The notes under the pieces: model-generated
Told to the model about the DNA's origin: nothing
Database searches by the model: none
Seen by the model: only the letters and a program-made list of their open reading frames with translations
Made by a program: the position numbers and the translations under genes
Shown here: positions 37,136 to 46,827 of the stretch, in pieces
Numbering within the stretch: position 1 is the stretch's first letter
Layout of the letters: the number at the start of each line of letters is the position of its first letter
DNA from: Streptomyces sp. NBC_01716
GTDB lineage: Bacteria > Actinomycetota > Actinomycetes > Streptomycetales > Streptomycetaceae
Reading direction: 5' to 3'
Length of the DNA: 64,000 bases
NCBI RefSeq assembly: GCF_036248275.1
Contig: NZ_CP109181.1
Coordinates: 930,001 to 994,000, forward strand

Positions 37136-38086
37136 TCAGCTTCCGTTCGCAGCCGCGTGCGCCGGCTGCCGTGCCTGGCTCCGGAACTGTGCGGGCGATG
37201 AGCCGACCACGCGGCGGAACGTGGTGCTGAACGCGCTCTCGGACTGGTAGCCCGTGGCCCGTGCGAGCTCGGAGATCGAAAGGGTGTCGCGGGCGAGGGC
37301 GTCGCGCGCGAGGCTCATGCGCCATTGGATCAGGTACTCCAACGGCGGGACCCCGACATGGCTCTTGAAGGCCTGGGCGAACGCGGAACGCGACATGTGG
37401 CTGATCTCGGCGAGCTCCTTGAGGCTCCAGGAGTGCGCCACGTCCGCGTGCACGGCACGCAGGGCGGCACCGATGCCGTCCTCGTTCAGGGCGCCCAACC
37501 AGCCGGTGGGCCGGTCCGTCTGACCGGCGTGAGCACGCAGCATGTGCACGAGCAGGATCTGTGCGAGGTGGTTCTGCACCAGCGGGCCGCCGGGCGCGGC
37601 GACCCCGACCTCGGTGGCCAGGAGATCGATCAGCTGCGCGAGCCGCATCCCATGAGGATCGGCCACGCGGACGATCACGAGCGGCGGCAGAAGATCGGTC
37701 AGGAGGGCCGCGTTCTTGTCGTCGAACGCGATGTGCCCGACGCAGAGGTAGAGGTCCTCCTCGGACTCCGGACCGATCCGCACGAACCCGTCTTCGGCAC
37801 CCGCCAGCACCGGCCCCGCGGGGCGCGGGCTTGCGTCGGGCGTGCCGGCCAGCACGTATGGCGGCGGGTTGCCCAGCATGAAGGTGTCACCCTCCCGCAG
37901 GAGCACCGGCTCGTGCCCTTCGAGGATCAACCAGCACGTGCCGCGCACGAGGCCCCCGATCCGCACGTGCAAGAACGTGTCGAAGCGCAAGGCCCACTCT
38001 CCTGCGGCCAGGAGGCTGGGCCCGATCACCGTACGGGGCCGGAGCAGGCCGATCGCGTCAGCCACTGGATCCCGAAAGCCGAGCAC
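37136..38086 (-). CDS. AraC-family regulator with cupin sensor domain
   Basis: 316 residues from GTG 38086, which has AGGAGG 8 nt upstream; GTG 38095 overlaps the ribosome site and is less likely. N-terminal cupin (LILEGHEPVLLREGDTFMLG). C-terminal two-helix-turn-helix AraC domain: WSLKELAEISHMSRSAFAQAFKSHVGVPPLEYLIQWRM and ISELARATGYQSESAFSTTFRRVVGSSPAQFR. It is divergent from the SDR at 38209 and probably controls it. Confidence 0.9.
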   Translation of the reverse strand: MLGFRDPVADAIGLLRPRTVIGPSLLAAGEWALRFDTFLHVRIGGLVRGTCWLILEGHEPVLLREGDTFMLGNPPPYVLAGTPDASPRPAGPVLAGAEDGFVRIGPESEEDLYLCVGHIAFDDKNAALLTDLLPPLVIVRVADPHGMRLAQLIDLLATEVGVAAPGGPLVQNHLAQILLVHMLRAHAGQTDRPTGWLGALNEDGIGAALRAVHADVAHSWSLKELAEISHMSRSAFAQAFKSHVGVPPLEYLIQWRMSLARDALARDTLSISELARATGYQSESAFSTTFRRVVGSSPAQFRSQARQPAHAAANGS

Positions 38087-38208
38087 CGACGACACCTCCT
38101 GGACGATACGTAAAGAATGCCGGACTCTGCATCATGGATAGTATCCCCGATCTCCCGCAGTATCGATGTCGAACGGATCGGCAACGAGAGAGCGATGGAG
38201 ACACCCAC

Positions 38209-38961
38209 ATGGGACAGCTTGAAGGCAAGACGTCGGTGGTCACCGGGGGCAGCACCGGTATCGGTCTGGCCACCGCCGTACGGCTGGCGGACGAGGGCGC
38301 GTACGTCTTCGTCACCGGCCGACGCCAGTCCGAACTGGAGGCCGCCGTCAAGACCATCGGAGCGGACCGGGCCACCGCGGTCGTCGGCGACATCTCGAAT
38401 CCGGAGGACCTCGACCGGCTCTACGAGGCCGTCCGGGCGCGAGGCAGGGGCTTGGACGTGCTCGTGGCGAACGCGGCGGTCGGTGCGTTCGTGACGCTGG
38501 AACAGACCACCGAGGAGCACTTCGACCAGACCTTCGCGGTCAACGTCCGAGGCACGCTGTTCACCGTGAAGAAGGCGTTGCCGCTGCTCAACGAAGGAGC
38601 GTCGATCGTCCTGGTCGGTTCGACGGCCGGCGACCGCGGAGTAGAGGCATTCGGCGCGTACGCGGCATCGAAGGCGGCCGTCCGGTCCTTCGCACGGACA
38701 TGGTCCAACGAGCTCAAGGACCGTGGCATCCGGGTCAACGCGATCTCGCCGGCATGGATCGAGACCCCCGGAGGCACCGCCGCATTCGGCGACGAGGAGA
38801 CCGCCCGAGCCGTCAAGGAGAACGTCGCCGCGACGGTGGCCAAGGGCCGCATGGGACAGCCCGAGGAAGCCGCCGCAGTCGTCGCCTTCCTGGCCTCGGA
38901 ACAGAGCAGCTACGTCGTCGGCGCGAACATCTACGTCGACGGAGGCACGAACCAGATCTGA
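38209..38961 (+). CDS. Short-chain dehydrogenase/reductase
   Basis: 250 residues from ATG 38209 (GGAG upstream). Classical SDR: cofactor motif TGGSTGIG at 12-19, NAAVGAF, catalytic Ser in VLVGSTAG, YAASK, and C-terminal VVGANIYVDGGTNQ. It likely reduces a carbonyl with NADP(H); R38/R39 after strand 2 (VTGRRQSE) favour NADPH. It is divergent from the AraC regulator, a common regulator-target pair. Confidence 0.9.
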   Translation: MGQLEGKTSVVTGGSTGIGLATAVRLADEGAYVFVTGRRQSELEAAVKTIGADRATAVVGDISNPEDLDRLYEAVRARGRGLDVLVANAAVGAFVTLEQTTEEHFDQTFAVNVRGTLFTVKKALPLLNEGASIVLVGSTAGDRGVEAFGAYAASKAAVRSFARTWSNELKDRGIRVNAISPAWIETPGGTAAFGDEETARAVKENVAATVAKGRMGQPEEAAAVVAFLASEQSSYVVGANIYVDGGTNQI

Positions 38962-39263
38962 GCAGGCACCCCACCGCCCTTACCCGGACGGGGCCGTCGG
39001 CGTCCCGCAGGATCGCCAGGATCTCGCGGGAGCCGGGGCGACGGTCGCGGCGGCCTCATCAGCCGTGACAGCCGCGCCCCGGCCATAGCCGTGCGCGTCC
39101 AACAACCGCCTGGCCCGCCCGGTGACAACGGCGTCACCGGGCGCCTCAAGGAGGGGCCCGAGCCGGACTCCCGCGGTCCTCGGCGGACAGGCGGGGACCG
39201 GCCCTCGGCGGGACAATGGTCGCTGGGGGACCGACGGCAGCCCCTTGGAGGCGGTGGCAGCTC
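38962..39263. other. 302-bp interval between two SDR genes
   Basis: No supported gene. A 78-codon frame on the minus strand (38980-39216) has a coding-like stretch but no recognisable domain; it may be the tail of a lost gene. The promoter of the next SDR should lie here. Confidence 0.3.
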
Positions 39264-40025
39264 ATGAACGCGACGGCGAGCTCTCCGGGAGCTGCGGGCC
39301 CGGCGGACATGGCGGGCCAGACCGTGGTAGTGATCGGCGGCAGCGCTGGGATGGGGCTGGAGACCGCCCGCCTGGCCCGGTCCCACGGCGCGGACGTGGT
39401 GCTGGCCGGCCGCAACCCCGAGCGGCTGGCACAGGCCGCGGCCGAGGTCGCCCCCGTCAGCACGGCGGCCTTCGACGCCACCGACAGCGACACCCTCCGG
39501 ACGTTCTTCGAGGAGTTGCCCGGACCCGTCGACCATGTTCTGAGCACCGCCGGCACCCCCTCGTACATGCCGCTGGACGGCATGGACCTCGCCGAGGCGG
39601 TGCGCGGCTTCGACGAGCGCATGGCGCTGACACTCGGCATCGCCCTGTACAGCCGTGCCAAGGTCCGCGCCGGGGGCACGCTGCTCTTCGTCGGTGGCAC
39701 GGGCGGCCGACGCCCCGGTGTCGGGATGTCGGTCATATCGGCCATGACCGCGGCGCTGCCTCCCCTGGTCGCGAACCTGGCCCTGGAGATGGCGCCGGTC
39801 CGGGTGAACCTCATCGCCGCCGGCTTCGTCGACACGCCTCTGTCGGCCTCGCTCCTGGGCGATCAACTGGAGGCGCGGCGCGAGGAGTTGCGCACGAAGC
39901 TGCCGATCCGCCGGGTGGTCGGCCCCGCCGACGTCGCGGCCCTGGCCGTGCACATCATGGTGAACGAGGCGCTGACCGGCGCGACTTACGACATCGACGG
40001 CGGCCAGCAGCTCCTCCCGGGCTGA
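39264..40025 (+). CDS. Atypical short-chain dehydrogenase-like protein lacking YxxxK
   Basis: 253 residues from ATG 39264 (39216 possible). The Rossmann motif VVVIGGSAGMGLETA and NTAGTP-like STAGTPS are present, and the C-terminus TYDIDGGQQLLPG is SDR-like. At the catalytic helix, where YSATK is expected, it reads MSVISAMTAAL, so both Tyr and Lys are replaced. Either the chemistry is different or the protein binds cofactor without classical catalysis. It follows the canonical SDR in the same direction, 302 bp downstream. Confidence 0.8.
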   Translation: MNATASSPGAAGPADMAGQTVVVIGGSAGMGLETARLARSHGADVVLAGRNPERLAQAAAEVAPVSTAAFDATDSDTLRTFFEELPGPVDHVLSTAGTPSYMPLDGMDLAEAVRGFDERMALTLGIALYSRAKVRAGGTLLFVGGTGGRRPGVGMSVISAMTAALPPLVANLALEMAPVRVNLIAAGFVDTPLSASLLGDQLEARREELRTKLPIRRVVGPADVAALAVHIMVNEALTGATYDIDGGQQLLPG

Positions 40026-40084
40026 GATCACGCGCGAAAGGGACGGGGGGTTCGCGTTCTTTCGCGGGATGACGCAGACGCACC

Positions 40085-40462
40085 GTGGGGCTGTTCACCG
40101 AGCTGCTCAGCGACGCCCGGTACGGCTGGGTCCCGGCGTGTGAAGAAGCATTCGGCACCTTTCCGGTGGGCGATCTGCCATGAGTGGAATACCCTCCCTC
40201 ACCTGCAGGACCACGAAGGCACCCCGGAGGCACGGCCCTTCACAAGGAAAGAATCGCAGCGCTTCCTCGACTACGCCGACGACCAGGCCGGCCGCGCGAT
40301 GAAGTCCAAGCGCAAGGGGGCCTCGCCGCCTACCGCGACGCCACGTTGTTCAAGGTCGTGTACGGGTTGGGGCTTCGCCGAACCGAGACGTTCGAGGCAC
40401 ACCGCGACGCCCTGTGGGGCCGGCACATGGGCAAATCACGAACGATGGCTGCTACGTCGTGA
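40085..40462 (+). pseudogene. Tyrosine-recombinase (phage-type integrase) remnant
   Basis: Three successive frames give consecutive pieces of one integrase N-terminal/core-start: GLFTELLSDARYGWVPACEEAFGTFPV, then CHEWNTLPHLQDHEGTPEARPFTRKESQRFLDYADDQ, then AAYRDATLFKVVYGLGLRRTET. At least two frameshifts separate them. The catalytic Arg region (GLRR) is reached, but the rest of the catalytic domain is missing. A decayed site-specific recombinase, marking past integration here. Confidence 0.7.
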
Positions 40463-40475
40463 AGTTTGCCGAATC

Positions 40476-40907
40476 TCACGCCGGACCTGGGGTCGGTTCG
40501 AGCGCTTTCCCCAGGAGACTCACCAGGTTGAGCAGGTCATCGGTGTCCAGTCGGGCGAAGGGGCTCAGGGCCAGTGTCGCCTCGATCACCACGGCTCGTA
40601 CCCGCCGGCCGTCCTCCGTGAGCGCTACGACGCGTGAACGGCGGTCGGCGGGGTCGACGGAACGTTCGACGAGTCCCCGACCGGTGAGCTGATTCATGAC
40701 GAAGCTGAGGTTGGGTGCGTTGCAGTACAGTCGGCCGGCCAATTCCTTCATCGAGGGCGGCGCTTCGGCCGGGTCGATCACCCAGAGTGCCTGAGCGGTT
40801 GCGTGCGTCAGACCGTGTTCAGCCAGGACGGTCTCGATCCGGTCGCTGGTCTGCATGAAGATCTCGTGGTTTGTCACCACCGCTGCCTCAAGAATGCTTC
40901 GCCTCAT
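40476..40907 (-). CDS. MarR-family transcriptional regulator
   Basis: 143 residues. Winged helix: THATAQALWVIDPAEAPPSMKELAGRLYCNAPNLSFVMNQLTGRGLVERSVDPADRRSRVVALTEDG, with the DRR(S)R wing of MarR proteins. It is divergent from the SDR at 41099. Two palindromes 22-60 bp upstream of its start are its probable operators, so autorepression and control of the SDR/flavin oxidoreductase pair are expected. Confidence 0.9.
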   Translation of the reverse strand: MRRSILEAAVVTNHEIFMQTSDRIETVLAEHGLTHATAQALWVIDPAEAPPSMKELAGRLYCNAPNLSFVMNQLTGRGLVERSVDPADRRSRVVALTEDGRRVRAVVIEATLALSPFARLDTDDLLNLVSLLGKALEPTPGPA

Positions 40908-40928
40908 GGCCCCATCCTAGCCTTTTCG

Positions 40929-40968
40929 CTTCGAGTCTCGAAGTGTTATGTTTGTTCGAGACTCGAAG
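40929..40968. promoter_or_regulatory. Twin palindromic operators of the MarR regulator
   Basis: CTTCGAGTCTCGAAG (40929-40943) and TTCGAGACTCGAA (40955-40967) are palindromes of the same TTCGAGnCTCGAA sequence, centres 25 bp apart, in the MarR/SDR divergent promoter region. Confidence 0.75.
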
Positions 40969-41098
40969 TACCTGGTCCTCGTTCCCGCTGTGGACACGAG
41001 GCGTCGCCGGAGCGGGACGCTCCCCCACGTCCCGTCTTTCCCGAGGTCCGTCCGCTCTGACGCGGCCCGGCGCCCAGCCGAACAGGAAGCACTCACTC

Positions 41099-41920
41099 AT
41101 GCACGACTACACGAACACCACCGCCTTGGTCACCGGCGCTTCGAAGGGGCTGGGCGAGGCTTACGCGCGGGAACTCGCCTCCCGAGGCGCACACCTCATC
41201 CTTGTCGCCCGCTCGGCCGACGCACTCCACACCCTTGCCCGGCAGATCCGGACGGCGCATTCCGTCCGAGTCGATGTGATCGCCGCGGACCTGTCGGACC
41301 GGCGGTCCCCACAGACGGTGGTAGGCACCATCGAGGAACTCGGCCTGGACGTAGACCTCCTGGTCAACAACGCCGGGATGGGGTCGGTGGGGCCCTTCCT
41401 CGGCCGTCCCCTCGAACCCAACCTTCAGTCCGTCGACGTGAACGTCACCGCGCTGATCGGCCTGGTCCACCTCCTGGGCACCGGCATGGTCGAACGCGGT
41501 CGCGGCGGCATCATCAACGTCGCCTCCACCGCCGCCTTCCAGCCCATGCCGTACCAGGCCAGTTACGCCGCCACCAAAGCATTCGTGCTCTCGTTCACCG
41601 AGGCGCTCGCCGAGGAGGTCCGCAATACCGGCGTACGCGTGATGGCGGCCCACCCGGGAGCCACCGACACCGGATTCTTCGACCGTACAACCGCGTCCAT
41701 GGACCCGAAGACCACGGACACCTCCGCCGACGTCGCTGCCAAAACACTCGACGACTTCACGCGCGGCCGGCCCATCTCCTTCCCCGGACGCACCTCCAAC
41801 CGCGCCGGAATCTGGGCGTCGCGCCTGCTTCCCCGGACCACGGTCGCCCGCATCACCGGCAACCTCAACCGCAAGGCCGGATTCGACGACGTCAGCGACC
41901 TCGACCCCGCCACCTCGTGA
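41099..41920 (+). CDS. Short-chain dehydrogenase/reductase of the MarR module
   Basis: 273 residues from ATG 41099 (AGGAAG upstream). TGASKGLG cofactor motif at 13-20, NNAGMGSVGPF, catalytic YAATK, then PGATDTGFFDRT. Length and the C-terminal GRTSNRAGIWASRLLPR fit the DltE/YqjQ-like SDR group. It is followed 83 bp later by a flavin oxidoreductase; both are probably MarR-controlled. Confidence 0.9.
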   Translation: MHDYTNTTALVTGASKGLGEAYARELASRGAHLILVARSADALHTLARQIRTAHSVRVDVIAADLSDRRSPQTVVGTIEELGLDVDLLVNNAGMGSVGPFLGRPLEPNLQSVDVNVTALIGLVHLLGTGMVERGRGGIINVASTAAFQPMPYQASYAATKAFVLSFTEALAEEVRNTGVRVMAAHPGATDTGFFDRTTASMDPKTTDTSADVAAKTLDDFTRGRPISFPGRTSNRAGIWASRLLPRTTVARITGNLNRKAGFDDVSDLDPATS

Positions 41921-42003
41921 CGCCAGAACCCGCGGCGCGAAGACGAACAACGGCACCGACAGCCCTACCGAGGCCGCCCAGAGCCGATGACACGGGAGAA
42001 GAG

Positions 42004-43233
42004 ATGACCACGCTGAACGAGCCACTGCACCTGAGCAACGGCGCTCCGCTGCCCAACAGGATCGCGAAGGCCGCGATGGAAGAGTCGCTCGCCGCGCCAG
42101 GGCAGCTGCCAGGTGACAAACTCCTCACGCTCTACCGCCGTTGGGCTGCGGGAGGTGCCGGGCTCCTGATCACCGGACACGTCATGATCGACCGCAGAGC
42201 AGTCGCCCAGCCCGGCGACGTCGTCCTGGAACAGGACACGCCGCTGGAGCCGTTCCAGCGCTGGGCGGCGGCCGGTAAATCGGCAGGCGGACAGATCTGG
42301 ATGCAGATCAACCACCCCGGGCGCGTCATCCCCAAAGACCTCGCCGACACCACCCAGGCCCCCTCCGCGGTGCCGATCGACGCCGGCGGCTTCTCCAGCA
42401 TGTACCCGACACCCCAGCCGATGAACGCCCAGGAGATCGACGAGACGGTGGAGCGCTTCGCCGTGACCGCGCAGCGGGCCCAACAGGCCGGCTTCGACGG
42501 AGTCGAGATCCACGCCGCCCACGGCTATCTCCTCTCCCAGTTCCTCTCTCCCCTGGTAAACCGGCGCGACGACCGCTGGGGCGGCAGCCTGCACAACCGC
42601 GCCCGCCTGCTGCTCGATGTCGTGGGCGCGGTCCGCGAGCGCGTCGGCACGGGCTTCGCGGTGGGAGTGAAACTGAACTCTGCGGACTTCCAGCGCGGCG
42701 GATTCGACACCGACGACGCGCGTGACGTGATCAAGATGCTCGCCGATGTGGGGACTGACCTGGTCGAGCTGTCCGGCGGCAGCATCGAGAGCCTGGCCAC
42801 GGCGGGCTCCCCCGCGGACGGCCGCACCCTTGCCCGCGAGGCGTACTTCCTTGAACTCGCCGAGCAGCTCGTCGCCACCTCGCCGCTGCCACTGCTGCTG
42901 ACCGGAGGGATCCGGCGACGCGCAGTCGCCCAACAGGTGATCGACTCCGGAGTCGCCATGGCAGGCATAGCCACGGCGCTGGCAATCGACCCCACTCTGC
43001 CGGGGCAGTGGCTTGCCGGTAGCGATGCGCAGGTCCGTCCGCCCCGCACCCGTTTCCGGAACAAAATGCTGGCAGCCGCAGCCGTCCAGGCTGCCACGTC
43101 GCGACAGCTCGCCCGCCTCGGTGCGGGCAAGCCGTCGAAGACGCCCTACTCTCCGGCCGTCGCACTCCTCCTCGAACGGCTTGTCCGCGCCCGGCGTCGG
43201 CGCGATTATCTGAAATGGCATACGGCCGTCTGA
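42004..43233 (+). CDS. NADH:flavin oxidoreductase (Old Yellow Enzyme family)
   Basis: 409 residues from ATG 42004. FMN TIM barrel: LPNRIAKAAMEE at strand 1, WMQINHPGR, EIHAAHGYLLSQFLSPLVNRRDD (His pair for substrate phenol/enone binding), RDDRWGGSLHNRARLLLDVV, VKLNSADF, and LTGGIRRR for phosphate binding. It lacks the C-terminal 2,4-dienoyl-CoA-reductase-type domains. The family reduces activated C=C bonds of enones and nitro compounds. With MarR control this looks like an electrophile-response module. Confidence 0.9.
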   Translation: MTTLNEPLHLSNGAPLPNRIAKAAMEESLAAPGQLPGDKLLTLYRRWAAGGAGLLITGHVMIDRRAVAQPGDVVLEQDTPLEPFQRWAAAGKSAGGQIWMQINHPGRVIPKDLADTTQAPSAVPIDAGGFSSMYPTPQPMNAQEIDETVERFAVTAQRAQQAGFDGVEIHAAHGYLLSQFLSPLVNRRDDRWGGSLHNRARLLLDVVGAVRERVGTGFAVGVKLNSADFQRGGFDTDDARDVIKMLADVGTDLVELSGGSIESLATAGSPADGRTLAREAYFLELAEQLVATSPLPLLLTGGIRRRAVAQQVIDSGVAMAGIATALAIDPTLPGQWLAGSDAQVRPPRTRFRNKMLAAAAVQAATSRQLARLGAGKPSKTPYSPAVALLLERLVRARRRRDYLKWHTAV

Positions 43234-43438
43234 GGCCGGACCGGATCGAGCCGGGCGCCTCCCCCTCACCGAACACACCGTCCGGCACGAAGTCCACCAA
43301 GCCACTCGCCCCACCCCAATCCACGACCCCGTCATGAGGTGTCCTCCCCCAGCCCCGGCGTTCGCCGGACCCTGACGAGGAGGGATCCGGCGGTGGCCGC
43401 CCCTCATGAGACGGCACAACTAGTGCCTGTTGTTTGGA

Positions 43439-43533
43439 TCATTGGGCTGACCACAAGAAGATGCCTGCGATGTGGAGTCCGGCCAGGTAGATCGTGGCGG
43501 TCTTCTCGTAGCGGGTGGCAATGCCGCGCCGCG
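43439..43533 (-). mobile_element. C-terminal tail of an IS5-type transposase
   Basis: Minus-strand translation gives RGIATRYEKTATIYLAGLHI then AGIFLWSAQ and a stop, the usual C-terminus of Streptomyces IS5-family (DDE) transposases. Only about 30 codons remain. It abuts the truncated gene at 43534-43761. Confidence 0.7.
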
Positions 43534-43761
43534 GCCGGTGTGTGCCCACCGTTCATCGATGTCGGTCAGGCCCGGTACGGCGACCACGTTGTCGAGCATT
43601 CCGGCGCCGAACCAGTGCCGTGCGGCGTTGTCGTCGCCCAGGAACCGTCGAACGGTGTCGACCTGCCTGGCGTAGCACCTGCGTACCGCCTCACCGACCA
43701 GCGGTTCGCTGGCCGCGCAGTTGCTGTGGAACCGCAGGATGGTCCGGTCCGCGACGTTCAT
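43534..43761 (-). pseudogene. 5' fragment of an unrecognised gene cut by the IS remnant
   Basis: ATG 43761 opens a frame MNVADRTILRFHSNCAASEP, later VDTVRRFLGDDNAARHWFGAG and VPGLTDIDERWAHTG, about 75 residues of coding-like protein with an N-terminal Met. It runs straight into the transposase tail in another frame. I do not recognise the family. The gene appears truncated by insertion of an IS5-type element that later decayed. Confidence 0.5.
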
Positions 43762-43805
43762 GCGGCGGGACCGGTGGTCGATTCGCAGGTCCGCTCGTGT
43801 GGGGG

Positions 43806-44852
<1,047 letters not shown>

Positions 44853-44856
44853 TCAA

Positions 44857-44871
44857 ACCAAACGGTTTGGT
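44857..44871. promoter_or_regulatory. TetR operator copy 2
   Basis: ACCAAACGGTTTGGT is a perfect 15-bp palindrome (odd centre), 9 bp before GTG 44880, the presumed original start of the adjacent TetR gene. Confidence 0.65.
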
Positions 44872-44929
44872 CGGATAGCGTGGAGACACGAGCCCCTCAA
44901 CCCGCGCACACTCGGTCTGTGACCGCATC

Positions 44930-45478
44930 GTGAGTGCCGCCAAGGCCGAGTTCTCCCTGCGCGGGATCGCCGGGGCGCGGATGGACCGCATCGCCAGGGG
45001 CGCCGGGACCAGCAAGGAACGCGTCTACGCCTACTTCTCCAGCAAGGTGGCCCTCTACCGGTTCGTCTCCGCGCAGGAGCTGGCGGCCGTGGCCGATGCG
45101 ACCCGCATGGACCCCATCGACCAGCCCGGTTACGCCGGCCACCTCCATGACTACTTCACCGAACACCCCGACCGCTTCCGGCTCATGAGCTGGGGGCAAT
45201 TCGAGCTCGACGCCGGCGACTCCCTCCCCCACGACATCTTCCGAGAATCAGTGGCCCACAAGATCGAGCAGATCCGCGAGGCCCAGGAAGCCGGCCATCT
45301 GGACGCAGGGTGGGACCCGGTCGGCATCCTGGTCTTCGTCCACCAGATCGCCACGTCCTGGGCTGTACAGCCTGACCTGCTGCCCCCGTACGGCGAGGAT
45401 CGCGTCACGTTCCTGGCTGCGCGCCGAGCTGCCATCGTCGCGGCCGTCGAGCGCCTGTTTCCCGCGACGACGAACTGA
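44930..45478 (+). CDS. TetR-family regulator, N-terminus apparently frameshifted
   Basis: 182 residues from the only in-frame start, GTG 44930. The helix-turn-helix core AGARMDRIARGAGTSKERVYAYFSSKVALYRF is intact, and the C-terminal domain matches the paralogue at 45789. The start cuts helix 1. A second frame from GTG 44880 reads VETRAPQPAHTR; deleting TCTGT (44916-44920) joins it to DRIVSAAKAEF, aligning without gaps to ADTRQRILAAARDEF of the paralogue. So the gene probably began at 44880 and suffered a 5-nt insertion; it may be non-functional or use the GTGA overlap at 44930. Confidence 0.7.
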   Translation: MSAAKAEFSLRGIAGARMDRIARGAGTSKERVYAYFSSKVALYRFVSAQELAAVADATRMDPIDQPGYAGHLHDYFTEHPDRFRLMSWGQFELDAGDSLPHDIFRESVAHKIEQIREAQEAGHLDAGWDPVGILVFVHQIATSWAVQPDLLPPYGEDRVTFLAARRAAIVAAVERLFPATTN

Positions 45479-45788
45479 CCGCGCCCCGAGCCCTCGAAGT
45501 GGCGCCTCACCCTCGTTGGCGCCCGCGAGACTCGGGCGTGTGACCGATCGCTGTCGCATCTCGTCAATTTCGAACAGCGGGTGACGGTGGCGCCCTCCAG
45601 ATGCAGCGCTGATCTGCATTCCCGTCCACGGATGCTCGGGCCCGCCGGGGGTCAGCGCGGCCCCCAGTTCGCGCCGCCGCCGCGCGGCGGGGGCCGCACT
45701 CACCCTCGGCGGTGGCGTCTGGCTCGCGGGTCTGCTGTAGCGGTGCTGAGGCGCGATGCAGATTCGTCGGAGTCCGGCGGTCTGAGGC
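45479..45788. other. 310-bp interval between convergent TetR genes
   Basis: No gene supported. GC-rich inverted stretches (around 45668-45690) could terminate both genes. Short frames on the minus strand have no recognisable domain. Confidence 0.3.
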
Positions 45789-46409
45789 TCAGCGTGGGCG
45801 GGGGAACAGGCGCTCGACGGCGGTGACCAGGGCCGCGCGGCGTGCGCCGACGGAGGTGTCCGCGGCCAGGTTGGCCGCGGCGGCGCCGATCTCCGGCTGA
45901 CCTGCCCAGGTGGTGGCGATCTGGTTGATCAGGGCGAGCACGTCGACCGGATCCCAGGCGGGATCGATCAGGCCGGCGCGCTGCGCGTCGCGGAGCTGTT
46001 CGACCTTGCCGGTGATGGTGGTCCGCAGGGGGGCAACCGTGTCGCTGTCGGCTTCGCCGTCGCCGAGTTCGAGGCGGCCCCAGGTGATGAGTCGATAGTG
46101 GTCCGGGTGGGCCGTGAAGTGGTCGAAGAGGATGCCTGCGTAGCCTGGCAGGTCCGCCGGGTCCATGCGGGTGGCCTCGACAAGCGCGGCCGTTTCGTGC
46201 TCGGCGATGTGGTGGTAGAGGGCCTCTTTGCTGCTGAAGTAGGCGTAGACCCGTTCCTTGCTGGTCCGCGCCTGCTTGGCGAGGCGGTCCACTCGGGCGC
46301 CGGCGATGCCGTACCGGGCGAACTCATCCCTCGCCGCGGCGAGGATCCGCTGCCGGGTGTCGGCGGTAGAGGAGTTCGAGGTCTTACGGGGGACGGCAGA
46401 GCTAGGCAT
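45789..46409 (-). CDS. TetR-family regulator, paralogue of the 44930 gene
   Basis: 206 residues from ATG 46409. HTH: TRQRILAAARDEFARYGIAGARVDRLAKQARTSKERVYAYFSSKEAL. The C-terminal ligand domain parallels the neighbouring TetR (ATRMDPADLPGYAGILFDHF against ATRMDPIDQPGYAGHLHDYF; DPAWDPVDVLALINQIATTW). An ACCAAACCGTTCGGT operator lies 17 bp upstream. The two genes are convergent duplicates of one regulator type. Confidence 0.9.
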   Translation of the reverse strand: MPSSAVPRKTSNSSTADTRQRILAAARDEFARYGIAGARVDRLAKQARTSKERVYAYFSSKEALYHHIAEHETAALVEATRMDPADLPGYAGILFDHFTAHPDHYRLITWGRLELGDGEADSDTVAPLRTTITGKVEQLRDAQRAGLIDPAWDPVDVLALINQIATTWAGQPEIGAAAANLAADTSVGARRAALVTAVERLFPRPR

Positions 46410-46425
46410 AAGGACACGATAGGCG

Positions 46426-46440
46426 ACCAAACCGTTCGGT
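46426..46440. promoter_or_regulatory. TetR operator copy 3
   Basis: ACCAAACCGTTCGGT, upstream of the TetR gene starting at 46409; it matches the other two copies at all but two positions. Confidence 0.6.
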
Positions 46441-46499
46441 CTGCCAGGCCAGCAGGCAGGTCTTCTCTCCGGGGGGCGGGCGATCCGGAACGCAGAACG

Positions 46500-46555
46500 G
46501 CCACGAACCCGGCACGGACGGCCTGTTCGGACCGGTTCTGCGGCGGGTTCGTGGC
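46500..46555. repeat. 12-bp perfect inverted repeat
   Basis: GCCACGAACCCG (46500-46511) and CGGGTTCGTGGC (46544-46555) flank 32 bp. A second shorter pair (CGCAGAAC at 46491, GTTCTGCG around 46535) is nested across it. Could be a fold-back mobile remnant or a terminator; no gene function assigned. Confidence 0.5.
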
Positions 46556-46581
46556 GATGGGCGGCGGCCCGGGTAGCAACG

Positions 46582-46779
46582 GCTGACGCTGCGGAAGGCC
46601 TTGAAGTCGGTGCCCCCGCCGCCGAGGAACGTGTCCAACCCGACTGGATGCCGGTGGCTGCGGTGACCGAACAGCCTCGCCCCGGCCTCTACAACAAGCC
46701 GCTCGAACTGATGCGGGCTGCGCACCTCGACGACTACACCGCCTTCGAGCAGAAAGTGACCGCCGACCCCGCCCTGTGA
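46582..46779 (+). pseudogene. 3' fragment of an unrecognised gene
   Basis: An open frame without a good start reads ADAAEGLEVGAPAAEERVQP, later PRPGLYNKPLELMRAAHLDD and YTAFEQKVTADPAL before TGA. The composition looks coding, but no domain is recognised and the 5' part is missing. Likely a gene remnant in the decayed patch. Confidence 0.3.
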
Positions 46780-46827
46780 CGGATCCCCGTCCGCGTCCCC
46801 CCATCAACGACGACTCAAGGACGCACG

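Noticed and set aside
38980..39216. 78-codon minus-strand frame between the two SDR genes
   Set aside because: Contains a coding-like stretch but no identifiable family and no good ribosome site; could be the tail of a lost gene, not enough to call.
43234..43438. Possible small genes after the flavin oxidoreductase
   Set aside because: Several short frames overlap on both strands, none with a ribosome site or recognisable domain.
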